Positions 37,081-47,393 are shown, numbered from the stretch's first letter. The stretch is DNA of 64,000 nt from Methylobacteriaceae bacterium (GCA_947444195.1 CANEZL010000023.1:1-64000), one strand, 5' to 3'. Notes: generated from the letters alone by a model not told the origin. Numbers and translations: made by a program.

Positions 37081-37749
37081 GTGTCGGAGGCGCTCACCCC
37101 CGCCGCCCGCCCGCGGGTCGTCGCGCTGGCGGTGCAGAAGGGCGGCACCGGCAAGACCACGCTCGCCGCCTCCCTGGCCGTGGCGGCCGCGCAGGCGGGC
37201 GAGCGGGTGAGCGCCCTCGATCTCGATCCGCAGGGCTCGCTGGCGGGCTGGGCGGCCCTTCGCCGCAGCAACGACCTTTTAGTGGACCGGATCAGCCCCT
37301 GGGAGATGACGCAGCTCCCCGACATCCTCGACCAGCTCGGCGAGGAGGGCTGCAGCCTCGCCATCCTCGACACCGCCGGCACCGCCACTTCCGGCATCGC
37401 CCCCGCCCTGAAGCTCGCCGACCTCGTGGTGATCCCGATCCGGCCGTCGCGGCTCGATCTGATGGCGGCCCAGCCGACCATCCGGGCCATGGCCGCCCAG
37501 GGGATGCGCGACCGGGTCGCCCTGGTCCTCAACCAGTGCCCGCCGGCCCCCTCCCCCCGCACCGGCCTCTACGCCGACCAGCTGCGGGCCCTCGGGGTCT
37601 TGGCCGAGCCCGCGATGATCCAGCGGGTCGACCATCAGGACGCCCTGGCCCTCGGGGTCGGCGTCTCCGAATACGCCCCCGGGGGACTCGCGGCCGCGGA
37701 GATCCGGACCCTCTGGAGCTGGATCGACCGCCGCCTGCGGAGCGGCTGA
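37081..37749 (+). CDS. ParA-family ATPase
   Basis: GTG start; VVALAVQKGGTGKTTLAASLAVAAAQAGERVSALDLDPQGSLAGW. Confidence 0.9.
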   Translation: MSEALTPAARPRVVALAVQKGGTGKTTLAASLAVAAAQAGERVSALDLDPQGSLAGWAALRRSNDLLVDRISPWEMTQLPDILDQLGEEGCSLAILDTAGTATSGIAPALKLADLVVIPIRPSRLDLMAAQPTIRAMAAQGMRDRVALVLNQCPPAPSPRTGLYADQLRALGVLAEPAMIQRVDHQDALALGVGVSEYAPGGLAAAEIRTLWSWIDRRLRSG

Positions 37750-38045
37750 CCCGGTCGGAGGCCTCCGGCGCTCCACTCCCCCCCACGGAGCACGGCGGTC
37801 GCATGTGGTGATCAGGTCTACTCCGCCGTCATTCCGGATCGCTCGAAGAGCGCGTCCGGACTCGGGAGGGACGCGCGGAGCGTGCAATCCATGAACGCTG
37901 CCGTTCCCGACTCGGCCGCTTCGGTGGGCATGGATCCAGGGCTCCGCTCACGCGGATCCGGGATGACCGACGGTGCCAAAGGCGATCGCCTTGCAGGGAG
38001 AAGCAAGCGCTCCTCGAACCGCCGGGCCCCTCGCCGGAGCCGGGA

Positions 38046-39437
38046 TCACCCCCGCGCCGCGCCGAAGGCCGCGAGGATGCGGGCCCAGGAGCGGGTGCCC
38101 TTGTGGAAGCTGCGCAGGTCGTACTTCTCGTTCGGCGAGTGGATGCGGTCGTCGTCGAGGCCGAAGCCGATGAGCAGGGTGTTGCGGTCGAGGATGCGCT
38201 TGAAGTCGCCGACGATGGGGATCGAGCCGCCGGCTCCCACCGTCACCGCTTGCGCGCCCCATTCCTCGGCGAGCGCCTGTCTGGCGAGCGCCAGTTCCGG
38301 CATGTCGAAGGGCAGGCTCACCGCCCGCGAGCCCTTGTAGGTGACGACCTCCACCGTGCAGTCGGCGGGCACGCGGGCGCGCACGAAGGCCTCGAAGGAG
38401 GCGGCCAGCGCCTGCGGGTCCTGGTCGTCCACGAGGCGGAAGGAGACCTTGGCGGAGGCGGTCGAGGCGATCACCGTCTTGGTGCCCGCGCCCGTGTAGC
38501 CGCCGACGATGCCGTTGACGTCGCAGGCCGGGCGCGACTGGATCAGCTCGATCGGCATGCGTCCGCGCTCGCCCGCGGGCTCCTTCAGGCCGATGGGACC
38601 GAGGAACTTCTCCGCGGTCAGGCCGAGGCCGCGCCACTGCTCGATCACCTCGGGCGGGCGCTCGTGCACGCCGTCGTAGAAGCCGGGGATGGTCACGCGC
38701 CCGTCCGCGTCGTGGAGGTCGGCCACGATCTTCGAGAGCACGTGGATCGGATTGCGCGCGGCCCCCCCGAAGAAGCCCGAATGCAGGTCGCGGTCGGCGC
38801 AGGTGACCTTGACCTCGAAGTAGCACAGGCCGCGCAGGGAGGTGGTGATGGCGGGGACGCCGGGCTCCCACATGGAGGTGTCGCAGACGAGGACCACGTC
38901 GCAGCCGAGCTTGTCCCGGTTCGCCGCGACCCATTCGGGCAGCCCCTGCGAGCCGTTCTCCTCGGCGCCCTCGACGAGGATGGTGACGCCGCAGGGCAGT
39001 TCCCCGGCCATGGCGATGTGGGCGCGGCAGGCCTCCACGAAGGTCATCACCTGACCCTTGTCGTCCGAGGCGCCGCGCCCGACGATGCGCTTCTGCCCGT
39101 CCGCCCCTTCCGCGATGCGCGGCTCGAAGGGCGGCGCGTCCCACTCGGCGAGCGGGTCGACCGGCTGCACGTCGTAATGGCCGTAGAACAGCACGTGCGG
39201 CGTGCCGGGCTTCGGCCGGTGGGCCAGCACCACGGGATGGAGGCTCGTCTCGTGCACCCCCGTCTCGAAGCCCAGCGCGGTGAGATCCTGCGCCAGCCAG
39301 TCGGCGGCCTCGCGGCAGGCGCCGGCATAGGCCGGGTCGGTGGAGATCGACGGGATCCTGAGGAAGCGGAACAGGCGCTCCAGGGCGCCGTCGAGGTCAC
39401 GGTCGATGTCGTTCAGGATCGCGTCGAGCGCCGCCAT
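38046..39437 (-). CDS. M20/M25/M40 family dipeptidase
   Basis: MAALDAILNDIDRDLDGALERLFRFLRIPSISTDPAYAG...VLFYGHYDVQPVDP...GASDDKGQVMTF...EGAEENGSQGL. Confidence 0.95.
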   Translation of the reverse strand: MAALDAILNDIDRDLDGALERLFRFLRIPSISTDPAYAGACREAADWLAQDLTALGFETGVHETSLHPVVLAHRPKPGTPHVLFYGHYDVQPVDPLAEWDAPPFEPRIAEGADGQKRIVGRGASDDKGQVMTFVEACRAHIAMAGELPCGVTILVEGAEENGSQGLPEWVAANRDKLGCDVVLVCDTSMWEPGVPAITTSLRGLCYFEVKVTCADRDLHSGFFGGAARNPIHVLSKIVADLHDADGRVTIPGFYDGVHERPPEVIEQWRGLGLTAEKFLGPIGLKEPAGERGRMPIELIQSRPACDVNGIVGGYTGAGTKTVIASTASAKVSFRLVDDQDPQALAASFEAFVRARVPADCTVEVVTYKGSRAVSLPFDMPELALARQALAEEWGAQAVTVGAGGSIPIVGDFKRILDRNTLLIGFGLDDDRIHSPNEKYDLRSFHKGTRSWARILAAFGAARG

Positions 39438-39664
39438 CGGGCTGCCTCCGGCTGGTCGTGAGGGTCGGGGCACAGGGTTAGCCGAAGCCACCGCCGAACG
39501 GAACGGCCGCCGCGCCGCCCGGGGAACAGGGGCAGTTTGGAACGGTTGTGAGGTGACGACCCGGCCGGGGCCGCTGCCGCACGGCCGGCGCGATCCGCCC
39601 CGCCGGACCGCCTCACCCTTCGGCCGCGCCCCGCGGCCCGTTCCGCACCTTCGAGGAAGGTCCC

Positions 39665-40192
39665 ATGCTCATCGAAAGCGGTTCGCCCGTCGCGGCGGAC
39701 AACCGGATCGGCATCAGCCTGACGATCAACGGCCAGCAGCGCGAGCTTCAGGTCGCTCCCTGGACCACGCTCCTCGACCTCCTGCGCGAGCGCCTCGACC
39801 TCACCGGCACCAAGAAGGGCTGCGACCACGGCCAGTGCGGCGCCTGCACGGTGCTGGTGAACGGCACCCGCGTGAATTCCTGCCTGACGCTCGCCGTGAT
39901 GAAGGACGGCGCCGAGATCACCACCGTCGAGGGGCTGGCCGGCCTCGCCAACGACGGCGCGGGCTCCAACGGGCTGCACCCGATCCAGGCGGCCTTCATC
40001 GAGCACGACGCCTTCCAGTGCGGCTACTGCACGCCGGGCCAGCTCTGCTCCTCCGTGGGCCTGATGAACGAGGGCCACGCGAAATCCCGCGACGAGATCC
40101 GCGAGGCGATGAGCGGCAACATCTGCCGCTGCGGCGCCTACACCAACATCGTCGACGCCATCGAGGACGTGATGCAGGGAGAGGCCCGATGA
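39665..40192 (+). CDS. paoA: Aldehyde oxidoreductase 2Fe-2S subunit
   Basis: KKGCDHGQCGACTVLVNGTRVNSCL; QCGYCTPGQLCSS; GNICRCGAYTNIV. Confidence 0.93.
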   Translation: MLIESGSPVAADNRIGISLTINGQQRELQVAPWTTLLDLLRERLDLTGTKKGCDHGQCGACTVLVNGTRVNSCLTLAVMKDGAEITTVEGLAGLANDGAGSNGLHPIQAAFIEHDAFQCGYCTPGQLCSSVGLMNEGHAKSRDEIREAMSGNICRCGAYTNIVDAIEDVMQGEAR

Positions 40193-41202
40193 ACCGCTTC
40201 GACTACGTGCGCGCCGGCACGGTCGCCGAGGCGGTCCAGGCCTTCGCCGGAGCGCCCGACGCGCGCTTCATCGCGGGCGGGACCAACCTCGTCGACCTGA
40301 TGAAGTACGATGTCGAGCGGCCGGGCCGCCTCGTCGACATCACCCGCCTGCCGCTCACCGGGATCGAGGAGCGCGACGGCGGCCTGCGCCTCGGCGCCCT
40401 CGCCACCAACGCGGACGTGGCCTACGACGCGCGCGTCCGGGAGCGCTACCCGCTCCTCGCCAACGCGATCCTGGCCGGCGCCTCGGCGCAATTGCGCAAC
40501 GCCGCCTCGACCGGCGGAAACCTGCTGCAGCGCACCCGCTGCTACTATTTCTACGACACGGCCACGCCCTGCAACAAGCGCGAGCCGGGTTCCGGCTGCC
40601 CCGCCATCGGCGGGGTGAGCCGCATCCACGCGATCTTCGGCACGAGCGAGCACTGCATCGCCACGCACCCCTCCGACATGTGCGTGGCGCTCGCCGCGCT
40701 CGAGGCCGTGGTGCAGGTGGCGGGGCCCGCGGGCGAGCGCTCCATCCCCTTCGCCGAGTTCCATCGGCTCCCCGGCGACGCGCCGGAGCGGGACACGAAC
40801 CTCGCGCCGGGCGAGATCGTCGTCGCCGTCGATTTGCCGGCGCGCGATTTCGGGCAGAACGTCACCTACCTGAAGCTGCGCGACCGGCTCTCCTACGCCT
40901 TCGCCCTGGTCTCGGTGGCCGCCGCCCTCGAACTCGACGGCGGCACGATCAGGACCGCCCGCCTCGCGCTGGGCGGCGTCGCCCACAAACCCTGGCGCAA
41001 CGCGCGAGCCGAGGCGCTCCTCGTCGGCAAGCCCGCGGAGCGGGCGAGCTTCCAGGCGGCGGCGGATCTCGTCGTCGCCGAGGCCAAGCCCCAGGCGGGC
41101 AACGCCTTCAAGGTGGAACTGGCGCGGCGCGCCATCGTGCGCGGCCTCGAACAGGCGGCCGCCGGCACGCCCCAATCCATCACCGACAAGCGCATCCAGT
41201 GA
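40189..41202 (+). CDS. paoB: Aldehyde oxidoreductase FAD-binding subunit
   Basis: MNRFDYVRAGTVAEAVQAFAGAPDARFIAGGTNLVDLMKYDVERPGRLVDITRLP. Confidence 0.93.
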   Translation: MNRFDYVRAGTVAEAVQAFAGAPDARFIAGGTNLVDLMKYDVERPGRLVDITRLPLTGIEERDGGLRLGALATNADVAYDARVRERYPLLANAILAGASAQLRNAASTGGNLLQRTRCYYFYDTATPCNKREPGSGCPAIGGVSRIHAIFGTSEHCIATHPSDMCVALAALEAVVQVAGPAGERSIPFAEFHRLPGDAPERDTNLAPGEIVVAVDLPARDFGQNVTYLKLRDRLSYAFALVSVAAALELDGGTIRTARLALGGVAHKPWRNARAEALLVGKPAERASFQAAADLVVAEAKPQAGNAFKVELARRAIVRGLEQAAAGTPQSITDKRIQ

Positions 41203-41212
41203 GGCGCCGCCC

Positions 41213-43468
41213 ATGACCCAGACCTTCTCCTCCACCGGAAGCGACCGCTTCGTCGGCAGCGCCCGCAGCCGCGTCGACGGCCCGGCCAAGGTGACGGGGC
41301 TCGCCCGCTACGCCGGCGAGTTCACGGGGCCCGATCTCCTGCACGGCACCGTCGTCTCGGGCACCATCGCCCGCGGGCGCATCACCGGGATCGACACGGA
41401 AGCGGCCGAGGCGGTGCCCGGCGTCATCAAGGTGCTGACCCACGAGAACCGGCCGCGCACGGCCTGGCTCGACTACAATTACCAGGACGCGGTGGCGCCC
41501 CCCGGCTCGCCCTTCCGGGCGCTCTACGACGACAAGATCCACTACAGCGGCCAGCCCGTCGCCCTGGTGGTGGCCGAGGATTTCGAGACGGCCCGCCACG
41601 CCGCGGCCCTGGTGCGGGTCTCCTACGCGGCGGAGACGCCCGCGACCGACCTCACCGCTGTCGGCGACCTCGCCTACGACCCGCCGAAGAAGCGCAGCGG
41701 CATCAAGCCCCCGCCCAAGCCCTGGGGCGATGCGGACGCGGTCTTCGACACCTCCGCGGTCAAGCTGCGCGAGACCTACCGGATCGCCACCGAGCATCAC
41801 AACCCGATGGAGCCCCACGCCTCCACCGTGATCGTCGAGGGCGAGGGCCGCTACACGGTCTACGACAAGGTCCAGGGCGTCTCGAACAGCCACGCCTATC
41901 TCGCCAGCGTGTTCGGCCTCGACAAGGACAAGGTCCGGGTGATGAACCCGTATCTCGGCGGCGGCTTCGGCTCGGGGCTGCGCCCGCAATACCAGCTCTT
42001 CCTCGCCATGCTGGCGGCGCGCGACCTCGACCGCTCGGTGCGCGTGGTGCTGACCCGCGACCAGATGTGGAGCTTCACCCACCGGCCCGAGACGCTGCAG
42101 ACCGTGAGCCTCGGCGCGGACGCGGACGGCACGCTCCAGGCGCTCCGCCACGACGCCCTGGCCCCGACCTCGCGCTTCGAGGATTACCAGGAGGTCGTCG
42201 TCAACTGGTCGGCCGTGCTCTACCGCTGCGACAACGTTGCCCTGACCTACAAGCTCGCCCAGCTCGACGTCTTCACCCCCGGCGACATGCGGGCGCCCGG
42301 CGCCGTCACCGGCGTCTTCGCCATCGAGACGGCGATGGACGAACTCGCCCACGCCACCGGCCTCGACCCGATCGAACTGCGGCTGAAGAACTACAGCGAG
42401 CGGGACGCCACCGCCGAGGACAAGCCCTTCGGCTCGAAGGCGCTCAAGAGCTGCTTCACGCAAGGCGCCGAGCGCTTCGGCTGGAGCCGGCGCAACCCGG
42501 AGCCGCGCTCCATGCGCGAGGGCCGCGAGCTCGTCGGCTGGGGCATGGCCACCGGCGTCTGGGAATCGATGATGCAGCAGACCAGCGCGCACGCGATCCT
42601 CACCGCGGACGGCAAGCTGGAGGTCGGCAACTCGACGGGCGATATCGGCACCGGCACCTACACGATCCTCACCCAGATCGCCGCCGACAGCCTCGGCCTG
42701 ACCATGGAGGCGGTGACGACGAAGCTCGGCGACACCGACCTGCCCGAGGCGCCGGTGGCCGGCGGCTCGTGGACGGCGGCCTCCTCCGGCACCGCCGTGA
42801 TGAAGGCCTGCCGGGATGTCGGCGAGCAGCTGTTCAAGCTCGCCCGGCAGATGGACGACTCGCCGCTCGCCAACGTCGATTTCGAGCGCGTCGCCTTCGC
42901 GGAGGGCCGCATCGCGGTGGCCGACGACCCCGCCCGCGGCGTGGCCCTCGTTGACGTCATGCGGGCCGCGGGCGTCGAGAAGCTCGAGGCCACGGCCTCG
43001 GCCGCCCCGGACAAGGACTTCAACGCCACGTACGAGGCCTACACCCACTCGGCGATCTTCGCGGAGGTGAAGGTCGACGAGGAGCTGGGTCAGGTCCGCG
43101 TCACCCGCATCGTCTCGGCCATCGCCGCCGGCAAGGTGCTGAACCCGAAGACGGCGCGCAGCCAGATCCTCGGCGGCGTGGTGATGGGCATCGGCTCGGC
43201 GCTGGAGGAGGAATCGATGATGGACACTCGCCTCGGCCGATTCATGAACCACAATCTCAGCGAGTACCACGTGCCGGTGAACGCCGACATCCACGACATC
43301 GAGGTCATCTTCGTGGACGAGGAGGACAAGGCGAACCCCCTCGGCGTGAAGGGCCTGGGCGAGATCGGCATCGTGGGCACGGCGGCGGCCATCGCCAACG
43401 CCGTCCACCACGCCACGGGCAAGCGCATCCGCGACCTGCCCATCACCATCGACAAGATCCTCGCCTGA
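41213..43468 (+). CDS. paoC: Aldehyde oxidoreductase molybdopterin-binding subunit
   Basis: RSRVDGPAKVTGLARYAGEF..., EPHASTVIVEGEGRYTVYDKVQGVSNSHAYLASVFGLDKDKVRVMNPYLGGGFGSG. Confidence 0.93.
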   Translation: MTQTFSSTGSDRFVGSARSRVDGPAKVTGLARYAGEFTGPDLLHGTVVSGTIARGRITGIDTEAAEAVPGVIKVLTHENRPRTAWLDYNYQDAVAPPGSPFRALYDDKIHYSGQPVALVVAEDFETARHAAALVRVSYAAETPATDLTAVGDLAYDPPKKRSGIKPPPKPWGDADAVFDTSAVKLRETYRIATEHHNPMEPHASTVIVEGEGRYTVYDKVQGVSNSHAYLASVFGLDKDKVRVMNPYLGGGFGSGLRPQYQLFLAMLAARDLDRSVRVVLTRDQMWSFTHRPETLQTVSLGADADGTLQALRHDALAPTSRFEDYQEVVVNWSAVLYRCDNVALTYKLAQLDVFTPGDMRAPGAVTGVFAIETAMDELAHATGLDPIELRLKNYSERDATAEDKPFGSKALKSCFTQGAERFGWSRRNPEPRSMREGRELVGWGMATGVWESMMQQTSAHAILTADGKLEVGNSTGDIGTGTYTILTQIAADSLGLTMEAVTTKLGDTDLPEAPVAGGSWTAASSGTAVMKACRDVGEQLFKLARQMDDSPLANVDFERVAFAEGRIAVADDPARGVALVDVMRAAGVEKLEATASAAPDKDFNATYEAYTHSAIFAEVKVDEELGQVRVTRIVSAIAAGKVLNPKTARSQILGGVVMGIGSALEEESMMDTRLGRFMNHNLSEYHVPVNADIHDIEVIFVDEEDKANPLGVKGLGEIGIVGTAAAIANAVHHATGKRIRDLPITIDKILA

Positions 43469-43485
43469 AGCGATCGTCGCGCCGT

Positions 43486-43520
43486 GCGGCCCCGGAGACA
43501 GCCTCCGGGGCCGCTCCTTC
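43486..43520 (+). terminator. Terminator-like hairpin after paoC
   Basis: gcggccccggag-acagc-ctccggggccgc followed by tccttc. Confidence 0.5.
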
Positions 43521-43526
43521 GGGAAC

Positions 43527-43760
43527 GCACGCGATGCCGTCTTCCTCGTCCTCTCCGGTCGCGCGACCGGCGCGTCCTGGCTCTGCTATTTCCGCGCCCT
43601 GTCCCTGGGGGACGCGGCCCGCGTCGCGCCCCTGGACAAGCCGAGCGTGGTCCTGGTGGCGGTCCTCGGCGCGACCCTGCTCGGCGAGAGCCTCGGCCTC
43701 GCCGCCTGGTTCGGCGTGGCGCTCATCGCCTGCGGCGCGGTGATCCTCGCGAGCGCCTGA
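43527..43760 (+). pseudogene. EamA-family transporter C-terminal remnant
   Basis: RDAVFLVLSGRATGASWLCYFRALSLGDAARVAPLDKPSVVLVAVLGATLLGESLGLAAWFGVALIACGAVILASA*; no N-terminal half upstream. Confidence 0.7.
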
Positions 43761-43867
43761 ACCGCCGCCCCCTCGAACCGGCTCCGACGTCGCCCCGTCG
43801 GGTCGGGGCCGCAGGATCCGTTAACCGATCCGGCCGATCATGGAGCCCGCATCAAGGAGGGCTCTCG

Positions 43868-44023
43868 ATGGAAGGGTTCTATCGCGGCATCGAGACCGGA
43901 CTTCTCGGCCTCGGCTTCTGCCTGGGCTTTGCCGCCTTCACCGTCATGGCGTCGCCGCGGGAGATCGCGGATCATCTCGCCATCGACCTGCCGATGCTCA
44001 CCGTGACCGTCCCCGCCCGATGA
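43868..44023 (+). CDS. Small hypothetical membrane protein (51 aa)
   Basis: MEGFYRGIETGLLGLGFCLGFAAFTVMASPREIADHLAIDLPMLTVTVPAR. Confidence 0.4.
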   Translation: MEGFYRGIETGLLGLGFCLGFAAFTVMASPREIADHLAIDLPMLTVTVPAR

Positions 44024-44102
44024 GGAGAGCCCGCCGCGCGACCGCGCGGCGGGCTCCCGTCCTTTCCGGCCCTCGGGGCGATGCCGGAACGATGGCGGCG
44101 CG

Positions 44103-44933
44103 CTACGGCGCGACGCGGGCGGGCTTGCTCCCGGCGGCACGATCCCCGCCGCGGGCGTTGCTGCGCGCGAGGTAGGTGGCGAGGCAGGCGAGCGCGATCA
44201 GCACCAGCACGCCCTGCGTGCCCAGCGCCTCCCACGAGCCGTTGAAGCCGATATCCGTGACGAAATTGGGCACGCCGTCGTTGTGGACCGGGATCAGCGT
44301 CTGCTCCTGGAACTCCTGGAAGGCCTCGCCCACGAGCTTCAGGCCCATGACGAACAGGAAGGCCGAGGTGAGCAGGAACATCGGCCGCAGCGGCAGGCGC
44401 ACGGCCAGCCACTGCATCGCGACGAACATCGCCGCGAGCGCCAGCGCCGCGACGCCGAGGCCCGCGAACAGCGCCCCGTCGAACCCGTTGGCCGACTTGG
44501 CGAGGGCGTGCAGGAACAGGACCGTCTCGGCGCCCTCGCGGAACACCGCCAGGAAGGCGATGCCGGCGAGCGACAGGACGGTGCCGGCGCCCAGCGCCCG
44601 CTCGGCGAGGCGGTTCAGGTCGGATTGCCACGCCTTCGGATCCTGCCGGACGAACAGCCAGCCGCTCATGTAGAACATCAGCGCGGCGGCCCCGAGCATC
44701 ACGGCCGCCTCCATGAGGTCGTTGTGGTTGCCGTCGAAATAGGTCTGGAACACCCAGGCCATGCCGAGGCTCGCCAGGGCGGCGGCACCCGCACCCGCGT
44801 AGACGGGGGCGATCCGGTCCTCGGCCCCCGCCCGGCGCAGGAAGGCCACGAGGGCGGCGATGATGAGCAGCGCCTCCAGCCCCTCCCGGAAGAGGATGGT
44901 GAAGGCTTGAACGAACGTCGAACCGCCCGCCAT
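44103..44933 (-). CDS. FTR1 family iron permease
   Basis: FTILFREGLEALLIIAALVAFLRRAG (REGLE), FLAVFREGAETVLFLHAL. Confidence 0.93.
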   Translation of the reverse strand: MAGGSTFVQAFTILFREGLEALLIIAALVAFLRRAGAEDRIAPVYAGAGAAALASLGMAWVFQTYFDGNHNDLMEAAVMLGAAALMFYMSGWLFVRQDPKAWQSDLNRLAERALGAGTVLSLAGIAFLAVFREGAETVLFLHALAKSANGFDGALFAGLGVAALALAAMFVAMQWLAVRLPLRPMFLLTSAFLFVMGLKLVGEAFQEFQEQTLIPVHNDGVPNFVTDIGFNGSWEALGTQGVLVLIALACLATYLARSNARGGDRAAGSKPARVAP

Positions 44934-45288
44934 GGCGAATCTCCAGATTGGAAACGTTTCAAACAAGGTCGGCGACCCGCGGACCGGCGATATTCCAGAC
45001 TGGAATTGCTCTGAAGAACGCCGGCCTGCCGCCGAAGACTTGGCCCGACAGGGTCGTGTACGGGCGAAGTGCCTGACTAGTCGCAGCCGATGCGTCCGGC
45101 AAGGCGGCACACGCGGATCTGACCGGGCGTATTCGCCGCTCCCCGGGTCGCGGCGGCGCCGTCGGGGCCTCGCGATGGCGCGGAGATGGCTTTTTCGTGC
45201 AACCGAACAGCCGAGCCGTGCATTGAGAGGGCAGAGATCCGAGGCGCCTCCCGAGCGAGCCGCGCCGTGCCGAACGGACCATGCCGCC

Positions 45289-45531
45289 ATGCTGATCAGG
45301 ACCCTTGTCGCGACGGGTTTCGTCGCGACGCTTCTCGCTGCCGGGAGCAGCCTGCCCGCCTCCGCCGCGGCGCTCTCCGACCGGGGCATCGCGAAGGTCG
45401 CCGAGGCGACCCCGGTGCGCCCCGCCGCCGTGAGCGAGACCGAGGAGGAGCCCAATTGCAGCCGCGCCCGCCGCCGCCTGTGGATCGAGGGCGAGGGCTG
45501 GGTGGTCCGCCGCATCACCACCTGCCGCTGA
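45289..45531 (+). CDS. Small exported hypothetical protein
   Basis: MLIRTLVATGFVATLLAAGSSLPASAAALSDRGIAKVAEATPVRP... Confidence 0.5.
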   Translation: MLIRTLVATGFVATLLAAGSSLPASAAALSDRGIAKVAEATPVRPAAVSETEEEPNCSRARRRLWIEGEGWVVRRITTCR

Positions 45532-45552
45532 GCGGCCCCGCGACGCGGCGCG

Positions 45553-45577
45553 AGCCCCGGCCCTGCCGGGGCTTTTT
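45553..45577 (+). terminator. Rho-independent terminator
   Basis: agccccgg-ccctg-ccggggct followed by ttttt. Confidence 0.75.
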
Positions 45578-45758
45578 CGTTGGGGACACGCGGTTTCCCG
45601 GTGACGGCGCGGGCATACGCAGTCTGCGCGGCTGGCCCCGGCGACCGGAACGGAACGAGATCGCGGTGGACAGGGTTCGGATTCCGAGCCCGGCGCGCGC
45701 CCGGCCGGCCCCGTGCCGCCGGGAGGTCCGCGCCCGCAATGGCAAGCCGGAGGTGGAG

Positions 45759-46196
45759 ATGTCCCTCACGATCGCGCGGCCCCTCTTCCTCGCCGCCCTC
45801 CTGGTCACGACCGGCGCCGCCGCGGGCGAGCGCGGATACGCGCCCGCCCATGCCGGCTACGGGCCCGCCTATGCGGGGGGCTACGGCTTCGCCGACGAGG
45901 CGGTGCGCGGCGCCTATATCGGCGCGCCCCTGACCCGCTTCCCCCGCCCGAGCGAGATCGTGCCGCCGGCCTGGAGCTACGGCACCTACGGCGTTCCCAC
46001 GATCTCGGGGATTCCCCGCGCGCCGGTGGGCGAGCCCACCGTGACCGTGATCAACCCGCACGAGACCGCTCCGCGCCGGGCCCGCGGCGGCCCGCGCATC
46101 CTGTCGCGCGACGGGGGCGGCGACTGGGTGCAGCGCAACGGCCTCGACCAGCCCGCGGGCGCGCGGGTCATCGCGGTACGGGTGCCCCGCCGCTGA
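45759..46196 (+). CDS. Exported hypothetical protein
   Basis: Signal peptide MSLTIARPLFLAALLVTTGAAAG; Gly/Tyr-rich. Confidence 0.6.
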   Translation: MSLTIARPLFLAALLVTTGAAAGERGYAPAHAGYGPAYAGGYGFADEAVRGAYIGAPLTRFPRPSEIVPPAWSYGTYGVPTISGIPRAPVGEPTVTVINPHETAPRRARGGPRILSRDGGGDWVQRNGLDQPAGARVIAVRVPRR

Positions 46197-46297
46197 GGCC
46201 CTCGGCCGACGCACCCCCCGTGAGGGTCCATTAAGAACTGCCGTTGCATGATGGACGACCAGAGATCCGAGCGTTTCGGCGGGTCCCGAGGGCGTCC

Positions 46298-47194
46298 ATG
46301 CACATCGTCATCGTCGATCCCAGCCGCGTCGTCCTCCGGATCGTGACGGGCCTGCTCGAACCGCGCGGCCACACGGTCCACACCTTCACCGATTCCGGGG
46401 AGGCCCTGACCTTCATCACGGACCGGCCCGAGGTGCGCGTGCTCATCACGAGCCTGCAGGTCCGCCCGCTCACGGGGCTCGAACTGTGCTGGTCGGCCCG
46501 CCTCCTCGCCGAGGACCGCCGGCCCCTCTACGTCATCACCATGTCCTCGGCCCGCAGCTCGCGGAACCTCGCCGAGGCGCTGGACAGCGGCGCCGACGAC
46601 TTCATCGACAAGCCGCCGGGCGCCGAGGAGCTGAACGCGCGCCTGCGCGCCGCCGAGCGGCTCACCACTCTGCAGGAGAACCTGATCCGCCTCGCGGAGA
46701 CCGATCCCCTGAGCGGCATCCTCAACCGGCGCGCCTTCTTCGCGCAGGCGGCCACCGACGCGGACCGGGCGGGCAACCACGGCCGCCTCTCGATGGTGCT
46801 CGCCGACATCGACCATTTCAAGCGCATCAACGACGAGCACGGGCACGATGTGGGCGATCTCGCGATCCAGGCGGTCGCGAAGCTGATGACCACGGAAGGC
46901 CGGGCCGGCCGCCTCGGCGGCGAGGAATTCGCCGTCCTCCTGCCGGATGCCGGGCTGGAGGACGCCGAGGCGGTGGGCCGCCGCCTCTGCCTGCGGGCCC
47001 GCGACCTGCGCATCCGCGGCTCCCGGGGGCCGATCTCCCTGACCTGCAGCTTCGGCGTCAGCACCTGGACCGAGGGCGACTCCGTCGACGCCCTGATGAA
47101 GCGGGCCGACATCGCCCTCTACGAGGCCAAGACCGGCGGGCGCAACCGCGTGGTCTCGGCCGCCACCGACCTGATCCTCGCCCGCACCGCCTGA
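46298..47194 (+). CDS. Response regulator with GGDEF-type diguanylate cyclase domain
   Basis: REC-like MHIVIVDPSRVVLRIVTGLLEPRG; GRLGGEEFAVLLPDAG; FKRINDEHGHDVGD. Confidence 0.95.
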   Translation: MHIVIVDPSRVVLRIVTGLLEPRGHTVHTFTDSGEALTFITDRPEVRVLITSLQVRPLTGLELCWSARLLAEDRRPLYVITMSSARSSRNLAEALDSGADDFIDKPPGAEELNARLRAAERLTTLQENLIRLAETDPLSGILNRRAFFAQAATDADRAGNHGRLSMVLADIDHFKRINDEHGHDVGDLAIQAVAKLMTTEGRAGRLGGEEFAVLLPDAGLEDAEAVGRRLCLRARDLRIRGSRGPISLTCSFGVSTWTEGDSVDALMKRADIALYEAKTGGRNRVVSAATDLILARTA

Positions 47195-47393
47195 CGCGAT
47201 CGGGGCCAGGCCCAACGCGACACAGCCCGGCCCGGCACCCCGTGCCGGGCTGAGACACCGGCCGGGGGCCGGACGCGACGCGGCGCCCATCGCGCTCTGC
47301 CGTTAAGGCTCCACCAGATCTGGAACGAAGATTGGAAGTACTGACCCGCAGCCGGTGAAGTCGTTTCAAACCGGGAAATGGGGATGCGGGGTC

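Noticed and set aside
41180-43411. 743-aa minus-strand ORF antisense to paoC
   Set aside because: Shadow ORF of a strongly supported molybdopterin subunit gene.
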